Numbered from the stretch's first letter, positions 35,279 to 45,596 are shown. The stretch: DNA of 64,000 nt from Lachnospiraceae bacterium (GCA_017472605.1 JAFUPV010000027.1:124001-188000), one strand, 5' to 3'. Translations and numbers: made by a program. The notes: generated from the letters alone by a model not told the origin.

Positions 35279-37642
35279 ATGAACAAGAAGGATTGTTTAC
35301 ACTATGAAAAACGATGTCTGCGGACACAGGAAGGAAAATTGCTGTTTGGTCCGGCAGGAGACCGGCTTGCGGTTGACATTCTGAATCCGGAGCCCGGATT
35401 TGTCGGCTGCTTTGATTTTATTCATAAGATGAATCTGACGGAGTTGTTTGCTGTGGAGTGTTCTGTGGAAATGGCGCCGGAAGAAATGGAAGCAGTCTGG
35501 TATCCGACTCACATGACCATGGCATATGAGGATGAGAGAATTGCCTTTCATGAAACAAAAACGGTGATCGGAGCGGATCTTGCAGTCAGTCTGATGGAAT
35601 GGGAGAACCGGTCGGAGGAACGAATCGAGCTTGGACTGCGCTGCAGACCGGAAGGCTTTGAAAAGACCGATGAGCTTTTTTGTGCATCCGCAGAATCCGA
35701 TGCGGGCTATGGTCTCTATGCAGAAAGCGGCATTCTTCGATTTGGAATCCAGATTGGCATTGCTGCATTCTGGAATCACAGAGAGCCGAAAATCGTGATC
35801 GAGCCGGGGCAGAAGGTTGCGGTCAGAGCTGCCGCGGCAGTTGAAAATCTGGCGGCAGCAGCCTATTCGCAGGAACGTCTGAAAGAAAAAATCTGCGATT
35901 TTTTTCGCTGCTTCCAAAACAGCTCCGACGATGAAATGCTGGAAGCGCTTCTTTCTGAAAACCACCGGTTTTACGAGTCCGCGCCCTCCTTTGTGTGCAG
36001 CGATAAACGGATGAACCGCTGCTGGGAATACCGCTGGTACATCCTGAAAAATTCCATGTGCCGTCCCGGGCTGGGACGGTTTCAGGAGACGGTGATGTAT
36101 GAGGGGCGGGATCACCGGATGAAAAAAGATCCGCTGAAACCTTCCGGATGGGAATTCAGCAAACTGATTCCTCTGTCTACGCCGCTTCATGTGCAGGATC
36201 TGCGTTGGCATCCGGATCGGGAACGGACGAAGGAAATCATTCGTTCCGCGTTTGCTGCTCAGAATGAGGACGGACTGATTCTCAGCGCCTATGTGGAGGG
36301 CGAGCAGAAATCCTATGCCAATTACATCATCTGGAGCATCTGGAAGAACTATCTGGTAGATGGCGACCGGATGTTTCTGGCAGAGATGGCTCCAGCCATG
36401 GAGCGTTACATTGCCGGACACGAGAAGGTATATGGAAATGACAGGGACAGTCTGCTGATTGAGCGAAACCACAACATGACCGGAAAGGAATATCAGCCGG
36501 GCTACTGGTATTTCAAAGGCTGGAAGGAACAGGGAAGCTATCCGGCTAACCCGAAGGATCCAGCCTTCTTCACGCCGCTGAAGCGGGTAGACCGGAGTGT
36601 TTATCACTATCAGAATCTGCAGGGACTGGCAAACATCATGAAGGTGCTGAGTCAGGAGAAAGCGAAGCGGGATCAGATTGCGGTAAAGTACCGGCTGAAC
36701 AGACCTGTGGAAAACGAAACCATCAGCGAGGACGGAAGAAGCAGGGGAGACAGGAGTATCAGCGAGAAGAGTCGGGAAGACAGGAGTATCCGTGTGGACA
36801 GGGGGACCGGAGAATGCAGGAGCATCTGGGAAACCTGCGAAGAAAAGGCTGACTTTTATCAGAAGAAAGCGGACCAGGCCAGAAAGGATATCCTGGAGAA
36901 AATGTGGGATCCGGAAACCGGATTTTTCTACGATCTCCATTATGAAACCGATGAAAAGGCAATGGTGCGCCATATTGTGGGAATCGATCCGTTCTGGGCG
37001 CAGATTACAGAATCGGAACATGACCGCGGAATCCTTCCTCTGATGGATCCGGAAGCGTTCTGTACCGGCTCCGGGTTTGCAACAGTATCGAAAGACTGCC
37101 CCGTCTTCTCACCGTCCGGCGGATGGATGGGGAACTACATCAAGGGAAGGGATGGCTGTGTCTGGTGCGGACCGTCCTGGCCCTTTACCACCGGCATTGC
37201 ACTGGAAGCTCTTGGAAACGAGAGCAGAAACCATGGTCATGCCTATGATGCCTGGTTTGACCGGATGCTGAATGAATATACGGCACAGCATTTTCGCGAT
37301 GGCGATAAAAATAGACCATATCTGGTAGAACATTACAATGCGGTGACAGGAGAACGGATCAGCGACGAAGCGGATTATAACCATTCCTTCTGGCTGGATC
37401 TCATCATCCGCTTTGTCGTGGGAATCACTGTTGAAGAAAATCGAATCATAATCGACCCGCTGAAAACACATCTGCGCTGGTGGAAGCTGGACAATCTGAT
37501 GATCCGCGGACATCAGCTGCAGATTTCCATGGAGGAAAAACAGGGATCCGCCGTGGATGTTCTGTCCGTTCGGATGGATGAGAACGAGATGATCTTTGCG
37601 GAGGTCGGAGAACCGGTTGTTCTGAGGTTGGAGAAGAAATAA
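35279..37642 (+). CDS. MGH1-like (alpha/alpha)6 glycoside hydrolase
   Basis: 787 residues. The N-terminal about 250 are a beta-sandwich-like domain; the rest is an (alpha/alpha)6 barrel with GPSWPFTTGIALEAL and ISDEADYNHSFWLDLI, as in mannosylglycerate-hydrolase-like and GH63-type enzymes. Substrate cannot be assigned. ATG 35279 follows GGAGTGG; the frame open to 35186 adds a non-conserved tail. Residues 488-517 are three imperfect decapeptide repeats (SRGDRSISEK type). Cytoplasmic. The next gene starts 13 bp downstream, so the two are co-transcribed. Confidence 0.72.
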   Translation: MNKKDCLHYEKRCLRTQEGKLLFGPAGDRLAVDILNPEPGFVGCFDFIHKMNLTELFAVECSVEMAPEEMEAVWYPTHMTMAYEDERIAFHETKTVIGADLAVSLMEWENRSEERIELGLRCRPEGFEKTDELFCASAESDAGYGLYAESGILRFGIQIGIAAFWNHREPKIVIEPGQKVAVRAAAAVENLAAAAYSQERLKEKICDFFRCFQNSSDDEMLEALLSENHRFYESAPSFVCSDKRMNRCWEYRWYILKNSMCRPGLGRFQETVMYEGRDHRMKKDPLKPSGWEFSKLIPLSTPLHVQDLRWHPDRERTKEIIRSAFAAQNEDGLILSAYVEGEQKSYANYIIWSIWKNYLVDGDRMFLAEMAPAMERYIAGHEKVYGNDRDSLLIERNHNMTGKEYQPGYWYFKGWKEQGSYPANPKDPAFFTPLKRVDRSVYHYQNLQGLANIMKVLSQEKAKRDQIAVKYRLNRPVENETISEDGRSRGDRSISEKSREDRSIRVDRGTGECRSIWETCEEKADFYQKKADQARKDILEKMWDPETGFFYDLHYETDEKAMVRHIVGIDPFWAQITESEHDRGILPLMDPEAFCTGSGFATVSKDCPVFSPSGGWMGNYIKGRDGCVWCGPSWPFTTGIALEALGNESRNHGHAYDAWFDRMLNEYTAQHFRDGDKNRPYLVEHYNAVTGERISDEADYNHSFWLDLIIRFVVGITVEENRIIIDPLKTHLRWWKLDNLMIRGHQLQISMEEKQGSAVDVLSVRMDENEMIFAEVGEPVVLRLEKK
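36740..36829 (+). repeat. Three 30-bp in-frame repeats in MGH1-like gene
   Basis: Units at 36740, 36770 and 36800; the first two share the 12-mer GACAGGAGTATC at the same place, and the third is decayed. They encode SRGDRSISEK, SREDRSIRVD and RGTGECRSIW. Confidence 0.75.
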
Positions 37643-37655
37643 AGGGAGGACTTCA

Positions 37656-39731
37656 ATGGAAACGAAAATGAAATTCGATAAAAATAGAGATGAGTTCCAC
37701 CTCATTGTGAATGAGAAATCTGTGTATACAGTCAGGCTGACAGAACTTTTGTGGTATTCGGTTGGTCGTCCGTGGAATCCCGTGGGAAATCGGTGGAGAA
37801 TCACCGAGCTGCAGCAGGAAGAGAACTGCATTCTGGCAGTTCTGAGCAGCCAGGAGCTGGAAGCTTCGGTTCAGCTGAAGAAGGAAGATCAGGAAATCCG
37901 GATTTCTGTGATGTTTCGGAATGGGAGCGAAAAGGCTATGGACGAGTTGGCCTGCGGCATGAAACTGTCTGTCCGCAGTGGGGAGAAACAGAAAGTGACG
38001 ATTCCCCATCTGATTTACAACGATAACCCTTCCGCCGATCCGAATCGTGTTGTGCCGCACATCGGAACCGTCAACGGAAAAGGAACGGTTGTGGAGGAAC
38101 ATCGTCTCCCGATTCCGGCAGTGAATGTGGAGTGGAAGGAAGAGGAAGCTTTTTACAGTCTCACGCTGCTTTCCGTTCCTGAGACAGAGAACGGAACCGA
38201 TGAGGAGTACTGGTCTCTCGGCGCATGCAAAACAGAGGGCGGGTATCAGATTCTTTCCGCCAGCGGTCCGCTGATGTTCAACGGGATGAGCGACGTGTTC
38301 TACGGAGGCAGATGCACACCGCTTTCCTACATGAAAGGGTACCGCAGGCTTGGATTTGGGGAAACTATTCATAAGGTCTATTATCTTCGTCTGGATTCTC
38401 ATACGAAGGAGGGGAGGGGCTTTACCGTGCTTCCCGGCATGGGTTACCGGCTGCTTCATCCGCAGACAGTCCCCATGTATTCCTGCGAAGAAATGGTACA
38501 TCTGAAAAAGAACGTGCTGGACAGCCGCTTTTATGAAGAGGAAGGATGCTGCGGCTATTTGACGTTCGGCGATAAAAATCCATTCGGAAACATATCCGGC
38601 CGCCCGGAATATTTTCTCTATGGCTGGACCGGTCAGGCAATCCGTCTGGCATGGTGCGACTGTATGCTGGGGATTCGGTCCGGGGAACCGTTCCGTCTGC
38701 AGAGAGCGATGAAGACGGTCGATCATTTCCTGAAAAACGGCGAATGCAGGATCCCCGGCCTGTATTTGGGATATTATCTGGTGAAAACCGGTTCCTGGCA
38801 GGGCAGCTGGAACGATCCGGGGACACCTGTTTCCTCCAGAATTGAAGGGGAGAGCATTTCTGACGTTCTGGATGTCATGCTTCTGCTAAAAGAACAGGGA
38901 ACGGAAGTGCCGAAACTGTGGGAAGATGCGGTAAAACGGGTCTGCGAATTTTTGATGAGGGAAGATGTTTTGACCTCGGAAGGATTGTATCCTCTGTCCT
39001 GGACCATGGAAGGCCGACCGTCATCGGAGCTGCGCAATGCGGCAGGAGCTCCCTGTGTGGCTGTACTGGCGAAGGCATATCAGTATTTTGGACAGAAGAC
39101 TTATCTGGAACAGGCGCAGCGAAGGTACGAACGGTATGCGGAGATTTACATGAGCACCTTTGAAACGCCCTTTGCTTACGCAACCATGGATGCAGCATGC
39201 GAGGACAAGGAGGCAGGAATCTACATGTTTACAACGGCAGCGCTTCTCTATGAGATAACAGGGAATGACGGGTATCGGGAATGGGGAACGCTGACGGCAG
39301 ACTGGATCCTGACGTTTGTCTACCACTGGGAAACGGGCTTTCGCCCGGGAACGCTCTGTGCGCAGAAAAAATTCCGGACAACGGGATGGCCCGGCGTCAG
39401 TGTGCAGAATCATCATCTGGATGTCTTTTTTCCGGTATATGAGCTGTATCGTTTTGGAAGGATATGCAAAAAACGGCGGCTGACCGAGATGGCTTCTCAT
39501 ATCGGAAACGCGCTGACCTGCGGCATTGCGTCCGAGGAAGGGGAATGGGGCTATTCGGTCATCGGAGAACAGGGAGAACAGTACTATCAGACCAACTATT
39601 TTCAGGTCATGTATCCGCAGATTCTGCAGTATCTGGAACGCTACCGGGGCGGAATGCAGGTCTGGAATCCGTCCTGGATCACGGCCCAGGTAATGAGCGC
39701 AAATCTTCGTTTTCTGTATGAGGATCGATAA
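37656..39731 (+). CDS. Predicted (alpha/alpha)6-type protein of unknown family
   Basis: 691 residues, ATG 37656 after GGGAGGAC. The N-terminal about 260 residues are beta-rich; the C-terminal part is helical with repeated aromatic and acidic segments (YLGYYLVKTGSWQGSWNDPG, YPLSWTMEGRPSSELRNAAGAP, TGWPGVSVQNHHLDVFFPVYELY), resembling six-hairpin glycosidases. I do not recognise a named family. It lies 13 bp after the MGH1-like gene and ends 3 bp from the convergent response regulator gene. Cytoplasmic. Confidence 0.6.
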   Translation: METKMKFDKNRDEFHLIVNEKSVYTVRLTELLWYSVGRPWNPVGNRWRITELQQEENCILAVLSSQELEASVQLKKEDQEIRISVMFRNGSEKAMDELACGMKLSVRSGEKQKVTIPHLIYNDNPSADPNRVVPHIGTVNGKGTVVEEHRLPIPAVNVEWKEEEAFYSLTLLSVPETENGTDEEYWSLGACKTEGGYQILSASGPLMFNGMSDVFYGGRCTPLSYMKGYRRLGFGETIHKVYYLRLDSHTKEGRGFTVLPGMGYRLLHPQTVPMYSCEEMVHLKKNVLDSRFYEEEGCCGYLTFGDKNPFGNISGRPEYFLYGWTGQAIRLAWCDCMLGIRSGEPFRLQRAMKTVDHFLKNGECRIPGLYLGYYLVKTGSWQGSWNDPGTPVSSRIEGESISDVLDVMLLLKEQGTEVPKLWEDAVKRVCEFLMREDVLTSEGLYPLSWTMEGRPSSELRNAAGAPCVAVLAKAYQYFGQKTYLEQAQRRYERYAEIYMSTFETPFAYATMDAACEDKEAGIYMFTTAALLYEITGNDGYREWGTLTADWILTFVYHWETGFRPGTLCAQKKFRTTGWPGVSVQNHHLDVFFPVYELYRFGRICKKRRLTEMASHIGNALTCGIASEEGEWGYSVIGEQGEQYYQTNYFQVMYPQILQYLERYRGGMQVWNPSWITAQVMSANLRFLYEDR

Positions 39732-39734
39732 CAT

Positions 39735-41234
39735 TTACAGTTCTTTTAATTTCTTATCCCTCCGCCAGGTCACCGGAGACGTTCCGAAGAACCGTTTGAA
39801 GGAACGATTAAAATAGGTCTGGCTGGAGAAGCCGATCCGGTCAACAATATCCTTAATCTTCAGATCCGTGTTCTCCAGAAGCTCTGCTGCGTAGCGCAGC
39901 CGCGCATCTGCCAGATAGTCATTAAAATAATAGCCGGTCTGCTGACGGAACATGGTTCCGAGATAGGAGGGCGTCACGTTCAGTTTCGCAGCCAGCGTCT
40001 TCAGCGAAATGTCCTTGTCCGAAAACTCATGGATAATCTTCAGGACAGCGTCAACCATAGGATAGCTGGTCTGCTGGGATTTGGAGATGACGGGAAAGCT
40101 TTCTGTCAGGAAACGCAGCGTAAAATCCCGATAGTCGGAAGCAGCTGCGGACAGTGCTTTCGGATAACCGGGGAGCAGACCGGCAAGCTGGGGATATTTA
40201 TCGCTTAACTGATATTCCTCCCTGCAGATGGAGGCAATCCACTGACTGAGAACATGGCGGCAGCAGATTTCCGGATCATAGCGGTCAAAAAGGACGGCAA
40301 CCGGAGAAACGGTGCTGCAGTCACAAGGAAGTGCTTTCAGCGCATCCTGGACAGACGATGTGATGGCGGGTTCTTCCTGATAAACAGCACAGGACAGATC
40401 CGCATATTCCAGAAACGAAAAGGAAACAGCCTGCTGATAGCTTTTTGGAACCTCAGAATAGCCGGATACGGTAGTTCCGATGCTGGCGAACACAGGGATT
40501 TCGCTGTTTCTCATCAGAGTCAGGATCGGCAGAAGGAAGTCGCAGACCGACTCCTCCGCATGGGATATCGGAGAAAGAACGCTGACAAGACGGGAAGGTG
40601 TTTCAAAAAAGAAATTACCGGTAAAATGACCGGGCAGATGGTAGAGCAGGCGGTCGAAAAAGCGGGACATGGCTGTCTCATTGCCGTCCGGGCAGGAAAA
40701 GATGACGGAGGTAAAGGAGTCAGCATCCAGATTAATACCGAGAAGCTCCGCTCTGCTGACCAGATCGCTTCCACCAAGCAGATTTTTCACCCACTGTTCC
40801 GTAAACGCGCTGCGGAAGGTCATCATGGACTGACCATAGGTCTGGCTCAGCTGTTCGCGCTCCTGAATGTGGCTGATGATCTGGCTGATGGTGTCGGAGA
40901 GCTCGTCCGGATCCAACGGCTTCAGCAGATAATTTTCCGCGCCGCAGCGGAGGGCAGTGCGGACATATTCGAAATTGTCATAGGCACTGAGAACAACCAC
41001 ATAGAGATTGGGTTTGCTCTGCTTCGCCTTCTGGATCAGCTGCAGACCGTCCAGCCCCGGCATGGAGACATCGGTAATGACGATGTGGACCGGGTGGGAC
41101 AGAATGTAGTTCAGCGCTTCCTGCGGATCCGTTGCCGCGCAGGCAACTTCGATGTGGAAGCCGCTCCAGTCGATAGCTTTTGCAATGCCGTCCACGATGA
41201 TTGGTTCATCGTCAACAATAACAGCCTGATACAT
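39735..41234 (-). CDS. YesN-type response regulator (REC + AraC)
   Basis: 499 residues. The receiver domain has DDEPII, phospho-acceptor Asp in VITDVSMPGLDG, and Lys in YLLKPLDPDEL. A variable middle domain of about 270 residues follows, then two AraC-type helix-turn-helices (LKTLAAKLNVTPSYLGTMFRQQTG and IKDIVDRIGFSSQTYFNRSFKRFFG, given as landmarks). The expected partner is the YesM-type kinase at 46517, 5 kb away rather than adjacent. It is the best candidate in the window, with the AraC at 45596, for binding the 21-bp direct repeats. RBS AGGTGAGG. Confidence 0.92.
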   Translation of the reverse strand: MYQAVIVDDEPIIVDGIAKAIDWSGFHIEVACAATDPQEALNYILSHPVHIVITDVSMPGLDGLQLIQKAKQSKPNLYVVVLSAYDNFEYVRTALRCGAENYLLKPLDPDELSDTISQIISHIQEREQLSQTYGQSMMTFRSAFTEQWVKNLLGGSDLVSRAELLGINLDADSFTSVIFSCPDGNETAMSRFFDRLLYHLPGHFTGNFFFETPSRLVSVLSPISHAEESVCDFLLPILTLMRNSEIPVFASIGTTVSGYSEVPKSYQQAVSFSFLEYADLSCAVYQEEPAITSSVQDALKALPCDCSTVSPVAVLFDRYDPEICCRHVLSQWIASICREEYQLSDKYPQLAGLLPGYPKALSAAASDYRDFTLRFLTESFPVISKSQQTSYPMVDAVLKIIHEFSDKDISLKTLAAKLNVTPSYLGTMFRQQTGYYFNDYLADARLRYAAELLENTDLKIKDIVDRIGFSSQTYFNRSFKRFFGTSPVTWRRDKKLKEL

Positions 41235-41342
41235 AAATTCACCTCACCTTTGTGTATCTGTTGTTTTTATACAGCGTCAGAGTGAAGTCGGCAATCGGGA
41301 GCGGACCTGTATAAAAAGAAAAACACGAAATATTCTATCCAT

Positions 41343-41372
41343 GTTATACTATAGGTAAGCGGCGCGTGTCAA
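41343..41372 (-). promoter_or_regulatory. Promoter of YesN-type regulator
   Basis: Minus strand: perfect TTGACA (41372-41367), 18-bp spacer, TATAAC (41348-41343). It gives a leader of about 100 nt. It lies in the 450-bp gap 41235-41684, where no convincing plus-strand promoter for the oxidoreductase was seen. Confidence 0.6.
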
Positions 41373-41684
41373 GGGCGGTATCCCGAAAAAATGCCCGGAG
41401 AGAATGCAGAAAGGACATGACGATCCGGCAGAAGAACCGGAAAAAGTGCAAGGATTGTGAAAAAAATAAAGTGCATATCCGGAGAAAATCGGGTATGATG
41501 AGAGCAGACAGTCCGATACGGCCGGAAACAGAAAACACTGGGATCAGCTGCTGATTAATATTGTGCAAGTTTTCCGGAATGGAAGGCAAGACAATGCGCC
41601 CTCTTTCTGCTATCCTTTTCTCAGAATGGTTCAGAAGGAAATCTGACATCCTCTGACACCAGACCGGAAAGGAGAAAAGAAAAA

Positions 41685-42773
41685 ATGAAAAATCAGACAT
41701 TTTGCATGGGTGTATTGGGACTTGGAGAAGGAAGAAGCATCATTTCCGCTGTTTTGCAGAGTAAATACTGGGAGCTTGGTATGATCTGCGATCTGAATGA
41801 AGAACTGTGCAGAGAGCGGTGCAGGGAGTTTGGAATTGACCGTTATACCACCGATTATCAGGATATGCTGGAGAATCCGGCAATCGATGTCATCGGAATT
41901 TATACACCGGATCAGCTTCATGCCACGCACATCCGGATGGCGCTGGAAGCAGGAAAGGATGTGATCTGTACCAAACCGCTGATGGTCAGTCTGGATGAGG
42001 CCAATGAACTGCTTGCTGTTCAGAGAAAGACAGGACGGCGTGTGTTTGTAGGACAGAGTTCCCGCTATTTTGAACCGGCCCGCAGACAGAGAGAAGACTA
42101 TCTGGCCGGAAAGCATGGAGAGCTGGAAACGGTGGAAACCCACTACATCAGCGATTCCCGCTGGTTTCTGGAGCGGGCATGGAGTCATCAGAAGGGCTTT
42201 TCCTGGATGTATAATTTCATGATCCATGCGGTTGATCTGGCAGTATGGTATCTGCCGGACATTGAAGAAGTGTACGGACTGGCAGTTGTCAGCGAGAACA
42301 CAAAGGCCTACGGACTGGATGTACCGGATACCCTGAAATTTCTGCTGAAGAATAAAGACGGTCGTTTTGCAAGCGTCTCCGGTGTCTATGCGGAGCCGAC
42401 CCTGGGAAGTGCCGTCGAACAGAGCATCAGCTGCACACTGCGGGGCAGCAGGGGAATCAGCAGAGCCGGCTATCCAAAGCTGAAATACTACACCAATTTT
42501 CAGCCAATCCAGAAGACGGCGCAGCTCCACACCTATGATGAGCTGCACGGCTATTACTTCCGGTTTGAGTCAGAGACGCATCATGCCGGAGAATATCAGA
42601 ATTACATAGAAGAATATGCGCAGGATGTGCTTGCAGGACGGACACCAAAGCCGGACCTGAAGGAGGGAATCCGTACACTGGCAGTGATGGAGGCCATGGA
42701 AGAATCCGTCCGAACCGGTCAGGCAGTGAAGGTTTCCGACATTCTTGCGCGAAGAAATATCAAATTAGAATAA
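41685..42773 (+). CDS. Gfo/Idh/MocA-family oxidoreductase
   Basis: 362 residues. The N-terminal Rossmann fold begins GVLGLGEGRS; the family EKP-type catalytic lysine is in CTKPLMVSLDEAN; the C-terminal sheet domain contains YNFMIHAVDLAVWYLPD. Such enzymes oxidise or reduce sugars and cyclitols with NAD(P); the substrate here is unknown but probably comes from the glycosidases around it. RBS AAAGGAGAAAAG. It is followed 12 bp later by the interrupted glycosidase-like gene, so it is in the same transcript. Confidence 0.9.
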   Translation: MKNQTFCMGVLGLGEGRSIISAVLQSKYWELGMICDLNEELCRERCREFGIDRYTTDYQDMLENPAIDVIGIYTPDQLHATHIRMALEAGKDVICTKPLMVSLDEANELLAVQRKTGRRVFVGQSSRYFEPARRQREDYLAGKHGELETVETHYISDSRWFLERAWSHQKGFSWMYNFMIHAVDLAVWYLPDIEEVYGLAVVSENTKAYGLDVPDTLKFLLKNKDGRFASVSGVYAEPTLGSAVEQSISCTLRGSRGISRAGYPKLKYYTNFQPIQKTAQLHTYDELHGYYFRFESETHHAGEYQNYIEEYAQDVLAGRTPKPDLKEGIRTLAVMEAMEESVRTGQAVKVSDILARRNIKLE

Positions 42774-42785
42774 GGAGGACATAAC

Positions 42786-44651
42786 GTGAAACAACAGATT
42801 CGGATGATCAGAGAAACAGAAAACAACAAACGGATCGCACTGGGTTTATTCCATGTTGAGGCGAGTCTGAAGCAGGCGGAAATTTCATGTACATATGCGG
42901 CCGAGGGGGGCAGTGACTGGACAACAGACAGAAGCTTCGACGGCTATACCATTTATGCAGGTGTCCGTGGGAAGAGCGGCCTGATTCGTGCGTTGGAGGA
43001 GAAGGGACTTCTTCTCTATCATACCAAAGCACCGGAGGGAGAAGGGTTTTATGTGACGCTGATTTCCGGTCTGCGTCTGTTTGTGATTGTGGGAGGAAGC
43101 GATACCGGTGCACTCTATGGCTGCCTGGAGCTGAAAGAGCGGATTGAGAAAAACATCCGTGCGGGAAAAAAGCAGGTTCTTCCCGTTGAAATTGCCTTTG
43201 GAGATGCGCCGCAGTTTCGTCTGCGCGGTCCGGCAATCGGTCTGCAGCTGACAAAGATCGAGCCGCCCCGTCTGACCTATGAATATCCGATCACACCCCA
43301 GCGTTTCCCCTGGTTCTATGACAGGGCGATGTGGGAGAAATTCCTGGATCAGATCCTGATGGAGCGCTGCAATGTTCTCTATTTGTGGACCGGTCTGCCG
43401 TTCTCCTCGCTGGTGAAAGTACCGGATTACCCGGAAGCGCTGGAAGTCAGTGAAGAGGTGTATCAGTTGAATCGGGAGATGTTCAACTGGCTGACCGATG
43501 CCTGCGACCGGAGAGGAATCTGGCTTGTTTTAAAATTCTACAGCATCCACATTCCACTGCCGCTGGCAGAGGCCCGTGGCGTGGAGCTGCTTCAGAGCTC
43601 CATCACACCGCTGAACGCGGACTACACATACAAATCCATTGTGGAATTCATCCGCTCTTTCCCTCACATCGGCCTGATGGTATGTCTCGGCGAAGCCCTG
43701 CGTGGAACTCAGAACAAAACAGACTGGTTCATCAAAACCATCATTCCGGCAGTAAAGGAAGGCATTGAAAAGGCGGGACTGACCGAGGAGCCGCCGCTGA
43801 TCCTGCGCGGCCACGACTGTGATCCCAATGCTGTCATGGAGCAGGCAATTCCGCTCTATGGAAATCTCTATACCATGTGGAAATACAACGGCGAAGGACT
43901 GACCACCTATCTGCCTGCCGGAAAGTGGCAGGATACCCATCTGCGTCTTTCCTCCCACGGCCAGACCCACATCATGAATGTTCATGTGGTGGCAAATCTG
44001 GAGCCTTTCCGCTATGGCTCTGCCTCCTTCATCCAGAAATGCGTGCAGGCGGGAAGAGACCGCATGGGCGTAAACGGACTTCATCTCTATCCGCTTTTTT
44101 TCTGGGACTGGCCATACTCTGCGGACAAGGCAAGCCCGCGTCTGCTGCAGATGGATCGTGACTGGATGTGGTACAAGGCATGGTTCCGCTATGCATGGAA
44201 TCCGGACCGTGATCCGGGCGCCGAGGAGCTGTACTGGAAAGAAGTCCTTGGCAGTCATTTCCACTGTGATCCGGAGACAGCCGGCCACATCCTGCAGGCA
44301 TTCAACGACATGGGCGAGTGTGCGCCGCGGATTCTGCGCCATGTCGGCATCACGGAGGGCAACCGCCAGACCATGAGCCTTGGCATGTCCATGAGCCAGT
44401 TCACAAATGTGAAGCGTTACCGCCCCAACTATGAGCTGTGGCGATCTGCTTCCACACCGGGCGAACAGCCGGATGACTATGTAAAGAGAGAGATCAGCAA
44501 AGAACCGCACTATGGCGAGACACCGGTGGATATGGCAAGAGAAACCATTTATTTTGCCCAGTCCGCCCTGGAGCACATCACCACGGCCGTTGACCGCCTT
44601 AACGCTGCTCAGGAACAGGCTCCATGGACGAAAGCAGAAACAGAAGAGTAA
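42786..44651 (+). CDS. Glycosidase-like protein, N-terminal part of a gene cut by an in-frame TAA
   Basis: 621 residues, ATG 42786 after AAGGAGG. A GH20b/GH67N-like beta-alpha N domain (LFVIVGGSDTGALYGCLELKERI) leads into PQFRLRGPAIG, the usual lead-in to a TIM barrel. The barrel carries LMVCLGEALRG and LILRGHDCDPN. It resembles alpha-glucuronidase/hexosaminidase clan proteins, but no family is firmly recognised. The TAA at 44649-44651 interrupts a frame that stays open for 314 more codons (to 45596), so this is probably a 936-codon gene with a nonsense mutation, or a read-through stop. Cytoplasmic. Confidence 0.72.
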   Translation: MKQQIRMIRETENNKRIALGLFHVEASLKQAEISCTYAAEGGSDWTTDRSFDGYTIYAGVRGKSGLIRALEEKGLLLYHTKAPEGEGFYVTLISGLRLFVIVGGSDTGALYGCLELKERIEKNIRAGKKQVLPVEIAFGDAPQFRLRGPAIGLQLTKIEPPRLTYEYPITPQRFPWFYDRAMWEKFLDQILMERCNVLYLWTGLPFSSLVKVPDYPEALEVSEEVYQLNREMFNWLTDACDRRGIWLVLKFYSIHIPLPLAEARGVELLQSSITPLNADYTYKSIVEFIRSFPHIGLMVCLGEALRGTQNKTDWFIKTIIPAVKEGIEKAGLTEEPPLILRGHDCDPNAVMEQAIPLYGNLYTMWKYNGEGLTTYLPAGKWQDTHLRLSSHGQTHIMNVHVVANLEPFRYGSASFIQKCVQAGRDRMGVNGLHLYPLFFWDWPYSADKASPRLLQMDRDWMWYKAWFRYAWNPDRDPGAEELYWKEVLGSHFHCDPETAGHILQAFNDMGECAPRILRHVGITEGNRQTMSLGMSMSQFTNVKRYRPNYELWRSASTPGEQPDDYVKREISKEPHYGETPVDMARETIYFAQSALEHITTAVDRLNAAQEQAPWTKAETEE

Positions 44652-45596
44652 AAGGACGCGGCAGCAAAGGCGGCAGCTCTCTGTGAACTGAACGGCTGGC
44701 TAACCGATATCACAGCGGTTTATCAGATGACCATGTGCTACGCAAAGAAACTGGAGGCGGCTTACCGGATTCTGCGCTATAAATATACCATGGATGAGAA
44801 CCTGCGGGGCGATTTGTCGCTGCTGGAGGGGGCTCTGATTCCGTGGGAGGAGAGCATGGACTGGTACCGGAAACTGGCAAAGCTGACAGACCGCACCTAT
44901 CTCTATGCCAACAGCATGCAGACACCGCAGCGGAAAATTCCATTCCCCAACGGCGAAATTTTTGGTCACTGGACCGCCTGCCTGCCGAAGTACGAGGAAG
45001 AGCTGGCGAACTTCAGGAAGCATCTGGAGGAGATGAAGCAGGGCATTTACCCGGGCAATGAGACGGATGACGCAGTGGAAGCAGAACCGCTGCCCCAGGC
45101 ACCGTTTACCCTGCTCAGTGAAAACTGCGAGACTTATACCATAAAGAAAGGGGAGCATGTATTCACAGACATGACATCGCCGATCCTGACCCTTGCGTCG
45201 GAGCTGAAAGGTCTGACTGGCATCCGGTTCGGACTGGGTGAGGCAATTACGGACGGCATGAAGGTGAAGCTGTCTCTGCCCCAGGATTCCCAGATTCTTC
45301 TTGCCTACATGAACGCAAAAGCAATTGAATGGCTGCAGGTACCGGATCTGGAAACCAATACCCATGCCGATGACCGGGGCGGTCTTGCCGTTGTTTTTGC
45401 CAATGCCATGCAGGCAGAGAGCTGTCCGGATATGAACATCCATGTGTTCCAGTATGAGAAGGGAACCCATGAAATCTACATGGGTACCGGCGGATTTACC
45501 ATTGTCGGTGTTGTGCCGGCCGGTGTGCCGATCAATGGACGAAATGCCGGTCTGTCCGGTGAGACACTGGATAAGCTGGACTGGCTTTACGAATAA
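44652..45596 (+). pseudogene. C-terminal continuation of the interrupted glycosidase-like gene
   Basis: In frame with the upstream gene and open from the codon right after its TAA. Residues before the first Met (KDAAAKAAALCELNG, then WLTDITAVYQ) extend the helical region upstream of the stop. ATG 44727 has no ribosome binding site, so independent translation is doubtful. The part ends in a beta-sandwich-like domain (PFTLLSENCETYTIKKGE onward), which would cap the barrel. The 45594 stop overlaps the ATG of the AraC gene (TAATG). Confidence 0.75.

Noticed and set aside
42786..45596. Selenocysteine or pyrrolysine recoding at the in-frame stop
   Set aside because: The stop is TAA, which neither system uses; nonsense mutation or read-through is more plausible.
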